Assembly: GCA_023145955.1 (NCBI GenBank)
Contig: JAGLDA010000121.1
Location: 1-8,407, forward strand
Length of the DNA: 8,407 bases
Source: Bacteroidales bacterium
GTDB taxonomy: Bacteria; Bacteroidota; Bacteroidia; Bacteroidales; UBA1556
Direction of reading: 5' to 3'
The translations under genes were made by a program, and so were the position numbers. The notes beneath the pieces were generated by a model, which was given only the letters and a program-made list of their open reading frames with translations, did no database searches and had not been told where the DNA came from. Shown here one piece after another: positions 1 through 5,736 of this stretch (its first letter is position 1; every line of letters begins with the position of its first letter).

Positions 1-192
1 CAAATGGACAAGAGCGAAAAAACTCACACCCACGAATTTCTAAATAATTAATTTTCTAAAAAAGTAAGTGAATGAATGACCTTAGTTAATTTATGACTTT
101 GGGTGTTTCTTTCTATAAATATCCTTTGGCTAAAATAATCAGATGTCATTAATTGCAGACGTAAACGCCTTTATTGAAAATAATATAATTTT

Positions 193-222
193 GAAACTCC
201 TGCCCTAGCAGGCCCCGTTTTC
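193..222. repeat. Imperfect palindrome in a GC-rich patch
   Basis: GAAAC (193-197) faces GTTTTC (217-222), and inside them CCTGC (199-203) pairs exactly with GCAGG (208-212) around a CCTA loop. A further short pair, ACTCC (196-200) with GGAGT (244-248), offers an alternative fold. The hairpin is not followed by a T-tract, so it does not look like an intrinsic terminator on the plus strand. No known RNA family or attachment site was recognised. It might be the end of a degraded mobile element, part of a small RNA, or a protein-binding palindrome. Confidence 0.45.
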
Positions 223-581
223 GCTCATTCCCACCCATTTCTGGAGTGTTTTCATAGATAAATTCCAATGGGTCTGACTAAAGTTCTTTTATGTATCTGC
301 ATTCCTGTTTTCTAATAAGTTAATGAATTTCAAAAAAATGTCATGTACATATTAAATATACATTTAAATTATTTGAATTATTATTTTATCAGTAAAATAG
401 GTAAACAGTATTCTATAATTAGCAGTCAACATTAGTATTACCGACAGATAACTGACCCACTGTATACCGATTACATTTAATAAAATTCATTATATATAAA
501 TAATTTTATAGTAATCATAACAAATCTAGAATTACCATATTTATTGAAAAAACATAACCCTATACAAACTACAATTTAAAC

Positions 582-589
582 TACTTTTG
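582..589 (+). promoter_or_regulatory. Probable -7 promoter element of prmC
   Basis: TACTTTTG matches the Bacteroidota housekeeping -7 consensus TAnnTTTG exactly. No TTTG-like -33 element is visible at the expected spacing of about 19-20 bp. Transcription would start near 594-596, leaving a 5' leader of only about five bases before the ATG at 600, so the message would be nearly leaderless. The exact consensus match and its position support the call; the missing -33 box lowers it. Confidence 0.5.
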
Positions 590-599
590 CCAACTAATT

Positions 600-1466
600 A
601 TGAAAGTAGCAAGTAATAAAATATCCGATATAATAAAGCATTACCAAACAATGCTTAATAAGAATTATGACAATAATAGTTCGAACCAACTAATTCGTGA
701 ATTGATTTCTTTTTATATAAAAATTCCTTTTAATGAGCTTAGCCTTAATTTTGATAAACGGATTAGCGAAAGCCAACTATTGGATATTCATTTTGGCACA
801 AAACGACTCCTAAAAAATGAGCCTATTCAATATATAATTGGCGAAACAGAATTCCTTGATTTAACTTTAAAAGTAAATAAACACACTTTAATTCCTAGGC
901 CTGAAACCGAAGAATTAGCATTGATTATTGAGAAAAGCCTAAAAAACAAACCTACAAATGAGCTTAAAATATTAGATATTGGAACAGGAAGCGGTTGTAT
1001 TGCATTATCGATACAGAAAATAAGCAATGCAGAGGTTATAGGTATTGATTTTTCGGCAGAAGCATTACTTATTGCTAGAGAAAATTCCGAGTTGAATAAT
1101 GTACCGGTAAAGTTCAAGCAAGTAGATTTCTTAAGCAAAGAAGAAAGAGATAATCTTCCTAATTTTGATATAATAATAAGTAACCCACCTTACGTACAAA
1201 ATTCCGAAAAATCGCTAATGCAGAAAAACGTATTGGATTTTGAGCCAGAATCTGCTCTTTTTGTGGAAAATAACAATCCTCTTATATTTTATAAAGCTAT
1301 TGAGGAATTTGCAAAATCACACCTAAACAATGGTGGATGTATTTGGCTAGAAATAAATGAATATTTATCTAAAGAAACAGCAATACTATTTGAGGATAGA
1401 TCTACTGACGTAGAAATTATTAATGACTTTAGGGACAAAAGTAGATTTATTAAGGTAACTTATTAG
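600..1466 (+). CDS. prmC: Peptide chain release factor N5-glutamine methyltransferase
   Basis: PrmC (HemK) methylates the glutamine of the GGQ motif in release factors RF1 and RF2 using S-adenosylmethionine, which aids translation termination in the cytoplasm. The 288 residues match the usual family length. A helical N-terminal substrate-binding domain (about 1-95) contains PIQYIIG (75-81). It is followed by the conserved IPRPETEEL (98-106), the SAM-binding motif I LDIGTGSGCIAL (125-136), the acidic end of strand 2 at D150, and the catalytic NPPY signature (195-198), which binds the glutamine side chain. EPESAL (215-220) and EINEY (251-255) also fit the family. The ATG at 600 is the first in-frame start and lies ten bases after a consensus -7 element. 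No Shine-Dalgarno sequence is visible, as is common in Bacteroidota. The gene converges on the following sugar kinase gene, so it is probably transcribed alone. Confidence 0.95.
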   Translation: MKVASNKISDIIKHYQTMLNKNYDNNSSNQLIRELISFYIKIPFNELSLNFDKRISESQLLDIHFGTKRLLKNEPIQYIIGETEFLDLTLKVNKHTLIPRPETEELALIIEKSLKNKPTNELKILDIGTGSGCIALSIQKISNAEVIGIDFSAEALLIARENSELNNVPVKFKQVDFLSKEERDNLPNFDIIISNPPYVQNSEKSLMQKNVLDFEPESALFVENNNPLIFYKAIEEFAKSHLNNGGCIWLEINEYLSKETAILFEDRSTDVEIINDFRDKSRFIKVTY

Positions 1467-1479
1467 AATATAGCCATCT

Positions 1480-2397
1480 CTACACCTTTTGCGCAAAATC
1501 TTCACTAATATAGTTATCAGTACTCATACATACATTTGCTGCAAACTTATCAGCAATAGCAAGCATTTCTTCCCATTTACTAATCGACATATTCTCCAAG
1601 TCTTTTTTAGTAATCTGATTTTTGTATAGGTAATAAATCAAACCAGCGTTAAAAGTATCTCCAGCTCCAACAGCGCTAATAGGATTAAGACCTTGCACTT
1701 CAAAATGCTTTTTCTCTCCTCTAAAAGCCCAATCAATTCCTTTTTCGTTACGAGTATAAATAAATGATGTTGGGTTCAATGGTTTTATTCTTTCATACAC
1801 TTCCTCGAAAGTATTAGTGCCGAAAATTAAATTAAAGTCCTCATTTGAAGCTTTTACAACATCTGCAAATCGAATATTATCTTCAATAAATGGCAATACT
1901 GTACTTAATAGAGAGCTATGATTTGGCCTAAAATTAGGGTCGTATATAATTATAGCATTCTTCCGTTTTGCCTCTAAAAGGAAATCTACCAAAGCTCCTC
2001 TTACCTCCGATTTAATTCCATAGAAAGACCCAAAAAGTATAATATCATCTTGCTTTATCTCAGGAAAATCAAGTTTAATTTTCTTTTGAGTATTTATTTT
2101 ATAAAATGAATATTTGGGAGCATTCTTATCATCAATAAAAGCTAATGCCAATCTAGATTTGCTATCAGAATAGAAAGTAAAATGGCTAATATCAACATTA
2201 TTATCTATCAAGAATGATTGCATAATTTCGCCCACAGCATCATTAGCCGTATCACCAATATAGTGAATTGGCAAACCTAATCTACCAAGTGAAACCGATG
2301 AATTTATCATAGCACCTCCAACCTTAGCATCAATTGGCTTCCCATTCTTAAAAATAATATCGTAAATTGCTTCTCCTATAGTATATATTTTCCTCAT
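1480..2397 (-). CDS. PfkB-family carbohydrate kinase (fructokinase-like)
   Basis: This is a cytoplasmic ribokinase/PfkB-family enzyme that transfers phosphate from ATP to a sugar hydroxyl. Fructose is a plausible substrate, but the sequence alone does not fix it. The 305 residues are typical of the family. The N-terminal half carries the substrate-binding GGAMINSSVSLGRLG stretch (27-41). YDPNFRPNH (152-160) and KASNEDF (182-188) are the usual mid-domain motifs. PfkB signature 2 is GAGDTFNAG (244-252), in which D247 is the expected catalytic base and the GAGD loop forms the anion hole. The ATG at 2397 begins MRKIYTIGEAIYDI, the usual first beta strand, so the start is well supported. The gene lies 75 bp downstream of the large ATP-grasp gene on the same strand. 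No clear terminator or consensus -7 box separates them, so co-transcription is possible. Alternatives are another PfkB kinase such as a 2-keto-3-deoxygluconate or nucleoside kinase. Confidence 0.9.
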   Translation of the reverse strand: MRKIYTIGEAIYDIIFKNGKPIDAKVGGAMINSSVSLGRLGLPIHYIGDTANDAVGEIMQSFLIDNNVDISHFTFYSDSKSRLALAFIDDKNAPKYSFYKINTQKKIKLDFPEIKQDDIILFGSFYGIKSEVRGALVDFLLEAKRKNAIIIYDPNFRPNHSSLLSTVLPFIEDNIRFADVVKASNEDFNLIFGTNTFEEVYERIKPLNPTSFIYTRNEKGIDWAFRGEKKHFEVQGLNPISAVGAGDTFNAGLIYYLYKNQITKKDLENMSISKWEEMLAIADKFAANVCMSTDNYISEDFAQKV

Positions 2398-2472
2398 ATA
2401 TTAATTTTAATTATTGGGAATTACTTAATGCTTTACATTACTTATGTCAGAAAAAAAACAGCAAATGATTTT

Positions 2473-5451
2473 TTATAAATCAATAACCTTGTCCTCAGGG
2501 ATATAAACTACGGCTTTTGTATTTCCGCCATCGAGTCTAATATCCAATTCATCATCAAAATGCACTAAGCGAACATATTCATCTTCGTATGATGCAGGCA
2601 GTGAATCCAGATAATCATAATTTGTATATCCTTGCTTAATATGTGGATTTACTGTTAGGTATCCCACGCCAAAAGATGTTAAATTCTGAAAAAAGTGTGT
2701 TCCTTGACTAGGGTCTATTCTATAATTTGATAAGCCTGACTCTACAATAATTCGAGATTGGCTTATTTGAGGCCACATTACAGGAATTCCCAACCAATGA
2801 TCGGACGATCCCCATCTACCAGGCCCTATAAGAATATAGTTTTTGTCTTCCTTCAAAAAACCTTCATTTATTTTTTCAATAATTGGTGGTAATAATAAGT
2901 TATTCTTTGCCTCAAAAGTTTTAGGCTTTACATATAAAATATCTTTAATACCATGATAAAGACCATTTCCTAATGAGGAATCAGAGTATATAATTGTCTC
3001 CTTAATATCTATATCAACAACGTCCACTTTCTGACTCATAGTACTCTCCACAATTGGGCGAATTTGCAATAAATTGAAAGTATAATCGCCAGATTTGTCT
3101 TTATTCAGGTTTACGGCAAATTCTATTTCAACAGGTTTATTCATAGCCTTTTGCCCAAGCGAAAGCACATCGCTAATAATTTCTGTTAGCGGCATTTTAT
3201 TATACTTAAGAATATGCGAAAATGTAATAATTTTCTTACTATTCTCAACCCATGAATCTCTAATTCTCTTATCGTGCAGATCATAACTCGAAAGCATCAT
3301 TCTCATGGATGGATGATCGGGTAAATATCGTGTTGAAAGGTGTTTCAGATTTACTGTTTCCGAAATTGAGGGAACAAATTCCTGCTGATTTAAATCCAAG
3401 GCATAGAATTTTTTCTGTGTGGTGGTAAGTGCCATTTGTGGTGTAGAAAGTTGCAATACTTTCTGTGGGCTTTTAGGAGAAAATCTAAGGCTGATACCGC
3501 TACCATCCACAATTTGCTTACCCAATCCTATGGCAATTTCCACAACACCATCAGCAGCTTTTTCGCTACCAATAGGATAAAAATTTACTGACCTTGTTAC
3601 TCCAGAAAAACTAGGCATAAACATATCACCATATTCTTGGCCACATACTTCTTGAAGCACAATTGCCATTTTTTCCTCATCAATAACATTTTTTGTAGCC
3701 GACATATAAGCCTTACTAGCTTTAAAGTACACTGAAGAATAAACATTCTTTATTGCTTCCGAAAGTTTTTTTAGGTTCTTGCTTTTAGATGCAACTAAAG
3801 GCAGCATCATAGTACTATATATACCAGCAAAAGGCTGATAATGTGAATCCTCCAACAAACTTGAGGATCTAATAGCTATAGGTTTATTTACTATATCTAT
3901 ATATTTCTCCAAATCTTGAATAAGATTAAGAGGAAGAGTTGCTTTGACAAAAGCCGCCAATATATCCTCATCAGAAGCATCAGAAAGGGCCACTTCATAT
4001 AGACTATTTGCCTCCATAAACTCATCAAATATATCAGTACTAATAACTACTGTTTTAGGAATTGTAATAAACACTCCAGGGTACTTTTGATGTAATTTAT
4101 TCTGTTTAAGCATTATATCAATAAAAGCCAATCCGCGAGCCTTACCTCCAATTGAGCCTTCGCCAATACGAGCAAACATCACATACATATCAAAACTCTT
4201 GCGGTAGAATTTCGCTATAACTCCCCTGCTAGTATTTCGTCGGTAATCTGCCAGGGAATCATAAATAAAGGTACGAATCTCTGTAATACTATTAAAATGT
4301 TCAGATCTCATAAACTTGAACATATTTGCAATTCGGTATAGAGCTCTTGCCTTTAACCATTTTGACAAATGATTTCTATTTATATGATAATCCAGAACCT
4401 CATCAGGCACTTCCTTTATCAAACGTTGTAAACTTTGCAAGTCATGAGCCTTGCCTATTACTTTATTCTCTCGGGGGCAATAAAATTTAAAATCGCCAAA
4501 AGCAAAATTATTTATTATATAATGTCGCAGTTCTTTATTTAGTGATTTAGAGTTCTTATCAATAAAATCAACACCAAGCTCTTGAGCATATTTTACATTA
4601 TTAGCATCTGAGGATTGTAGTAAGAATGGCATAAAAGCATCTTCTTTTCGAACAATCTTACCCAGCTTAAGCCCTGCAAACTTATCTCTTTCCCCTTTTC
4701 GCTTATAGCTCATATCCGAAACTACACCTAGCAAATTATTCTTATATCGCTCAAAATATTCTATAGCTTCATCATAATTTGTTGCCAATACAATTTTCGG
4801 GCGACCACGCATACGCATTGTCTTTTGATGCTCATTTAAGCCTTCCGACATATATTTTTTCGACTGATTGAATATAATCTTATAAATATTTGGCAAATAC
4901 GATGAATAGAAACGTACAGAATCTTCCACCAATATCACAACAGGAACTCCAACTTGATTTACATCATATTCCACATTTTTTGCGTCCTCTATAAGCTTTA
5001 CTATGGCAAGCAATATATCTGAATTGCCTAGCCAACTAAAAACATAATCGAATGCATGTAAATCTTCATTTTGTAATCTTTTACTAATTTCTCTACTAAA
5101 TGGTGTTAAGGCAACTATAGAAACATTTTCGTACTCCTCTTTTATTTTATTTGATAATAAAAAAGGGTCCATACCTTCCACACTAAGCATATTAATTACT
5201 AAATCTATTTGCTGATCGCGCATAGTATAAAATGCCTCTGAAGCAGTAGAAACCTGTATAAACTGTGGTGGGTATCTCAAATTAAGAGCTACATACTCAT
5301 TAAATATCTGCTCATCAATTCGCCCATCCTCCTCTAGCATAAAGGCATCATACTCACTACAAATTAATAATACCTTATTAATTCGTTTGCTCATCAATTG
5401 CCCAAAATCTACATCTGTATTATAAAAATATGAATTGCTTTGTAATGCCAT
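2473..5451 (-). CDS. Tandem-receiver / PEP-synthase-type ATP-grasp protein
   Basis: This is a 992-residue cytoplasmic protein with no signal peptide or membrane segment. Domain order: a receiver-like domain (about 25-157) with asparagine (N87) where the phospho-acceptor aspartate should be; a second receiver-like domain (about 168-315) that keeps the acidic pair E176-D177, a candidate acceptor D246, S280/S281 and K299; a helical linker (about 320-420); and a PPDK_N/PEP-synthase ATP-grasp domain (about 425-800). The last shows GSIGGKARGLA (432-442), AIRSSSLLEDS (526-536), FAGIYST (541-547), IGLGKQIVDG (641-650) and LLQIRPI (794-800). The remaining 190 residues include GPGRWGSSDHWLGIPVMW (876-893) and match no domain I can name. 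The phosphohistidine swivelling domain and the PEP/pyruvate TIM barrel of true PEP synthases are absent, so PEP synthase activity is not expected. Such proteins are often annotated 'PEP/pyruvate-binding domain protein'. Activity controlled by phosphorylation of receiver 2 is inference. The substrate is unknown. Confidence 0.85.
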   Translation of the reverse strand: MALQSNSYFYNTDVDFGQLMSKRINKVLLICSEYDAFMLEEDGRIDEQIFNEYVALNLRYPPQFIQVSTASEAFYTMRDQQIDLVINMLSVEGMDPFLLSNKIKEEYENVSIVALTPFSREISKRLQNEDLHAFDYVFSWLGNSDILLAIVKLIEDAKNVEYDVNQVGVPVVILVEDSVRFYSSYLPNIYKIIFNQSKKYMSEGLNEHQKTMRMRGRPKIVLATNYDEAIEYFERYKNNLLGVVSDMSYKRKGERDKFAGLKLGKIVRKEDAFMPFLLQSSDANNVKYAQELGVDFIDKNSKSLNKELRHYIINNFAFGDFKFYCPRENKVIGKAHDLQSLQRLIKEVPDEVLDYHINRNHLSKWLKARALYRIANMFKFMRSEHFNSITEIRTFIYDSLADYRRNTSRGVIAKFYRKSFDMYVMFARIGEGSIGGKARGLAFIDIMLKQNKLHQKYPGVFITIPKTVVISTDIFDEFMEANSLYEVALSDASDEDILAAFVKATLPLNLIQDLEKYIDIVNKPIAIRSSSLLEDSHYQPFAGIYSTMMLPLVASKSKNLKKLSEAIKNVYSSVYFKASKAYMSATKNVIDEEKMAIVLQEVCGQEYGDMFMPSFSGVTRSVNFYPIGSEKAADGVVEIAIGLGKQIVDGSGISLRFSPKSPQKVLQLSTPQMALTTTQKKFYALDLNQQEFVPSISETVNLKHLSTRYLPDHPSMRMMLSSYDLHDKRIRDSWVENSKKIITFSHILKYNKMPLTEIISDVLSLGQKAMNKPVEIEFAVNLNKDKSGDYTFNLLQIRPIVESTMSQKVDVVDIDIKETIIYSDSSLGNGLYHGIKDILYVKPKTFEAKNNLLLPPIIEKINEGFLKEDKNYILIGPGRWGSSDHWLGIPVMWPQISQSRIIVESGLSNYRIDPSQGTHFFQNLTSFGVGYLTVNPHIKQGYTNYDYLDSLPASYEDEYVRLVHFDDELDIRLDGGNTKAVVYIPEDKVIDL

Positions 5452-5494
5452 TTTATATTGCTTTAGTTCCGAAAAACACTCGTTATATCTTCAT

Positions 5495-5527
5495 CAATAT
5501 TACCTGCTATCTATATATTTAATATTG
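5495..5527. repeat. 8-bp inverted repeat in the leader of the ATP-grasp gene
   Basis: CAATATTA (5495-5502) is the exact reverse complement of TAATATTG (5520-5527), separated by 17 bases. It lies between the predicted -7 element and the start codon of the minus-strand ATP-grasp gene. It could be a leader hairpin or an operator half-site pair. The stem is AT-rich and short, so chance is a real alternative. Confidence 0.3.
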
Positions 5528-5575
5528 CAAAATATACGTTTAATCTATAAAAACAAATAATAATACTTACGCTAG

Positions 5576-5583
5576 CAAAGGTA
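5576..5583 (-). promoter_or_regulatory. Possible -7 promoter element of the ATP-grasp gene
   Basis: Read on the minus strand, the sequence is TACCTTTG, an exact TAnnTTTG match. Transcription would start near 5570, giving a leader of about 120 bases before the ATG at 5451. No -33 TTTG is found at the usual spacing; the nearest candidate (CAAA on the plus strand at 5596-5599) leaves only 12 bp. Confidence 0.35.
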
Positions 5584-5686
5584 ATTATTTTATAGCAAAT
5601 TATTGTATTGAAATAGCTAAAATATATTATGTAATTATCTATTAATCCAATGAAATATTTTACCTATTCTGCAATTAGATTTTATT

Positions 5687-5694
5687 TACTTTTG
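5687..5694 (+). promoter_or_regulatory. Probable -7 promoter element of dsbD
   Basis: TACTTTTG matches the TAnnTTTG consensus and is the identical octamer seen in front of prmC. The predicted start near 5700 gives a leader of about 37 bases before the ATG at 5737. No convincing -33 element was found upstream. Confidence 0.5.
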
Positions 5695-5736
5695 TATGAA
5701 TTTTAGAAGTACATACACCTAAGAATATAAGACATT

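Larger units (their letters stand above)
1..599. other. Gene-free region upstream of prmC
   Basis: No reading frame of convincing length or composition is present on either strand. Bases 1-51 are open in frame 1 and end in TAA at 49-51, reading QMDKSEKTHTHEFLNN. This could be the last codons of a gene lying to the left, but 16 residues are too few to decide. Positions 191-250 are 32/60 G+C by hand count, well above the very AT-rich surroundings, and contain an imperfect palindrome (193-222). From about 300 to 580 the sequence is very AT-rich with no recognisable structure apart from a small ATGTACAT palindrome at 343-350. The last 20 bases carry the probable prmC promoter element. The GC-rich patch may be a remnant of a mobile or repeated element, which is inference only. 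Confidence 0.6.

Noticed and set aside
93..152. Short plus-strand frame MTLGVSFYKYPLAKIIRCH
   Set aside because: Only 19 codons, with no promoter element or recognisable motif; expected by chance in such DNA.
205..270. Minus-strand frame MKTLQKWVGMSENGAC through the GC-rich patch
   Set aside because: Sixteen codons with a stop on both sides. It looks protein-like but is too short to support, and it overlaps the palindrome that already explains the base composition.
827..1138. Antisense open frame inside prmC
   Set aside because: It lies wholly opposite the conserved SAM-binding region of prmC and has no family motifs; a shadow of the real gene.
2420..2444. Direct repeat ATTACTTA (2420-2427, 2437-2444) and a 5-bp hairpin between the two minus-strand genes
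   Set aside because: Very short and AT-rich. On the minus strand the T-tract comes before rather than after the hairpin, so it is not a terminator for the upstream gene.
2473..5451. Annotation as a true phosphoenolpyruvate synthase (ppsA)
   Set aside because: The phosphohistidine and PEP-binding domains required for that reaction are missing, and the N-terminus is made of receiver-like domains.
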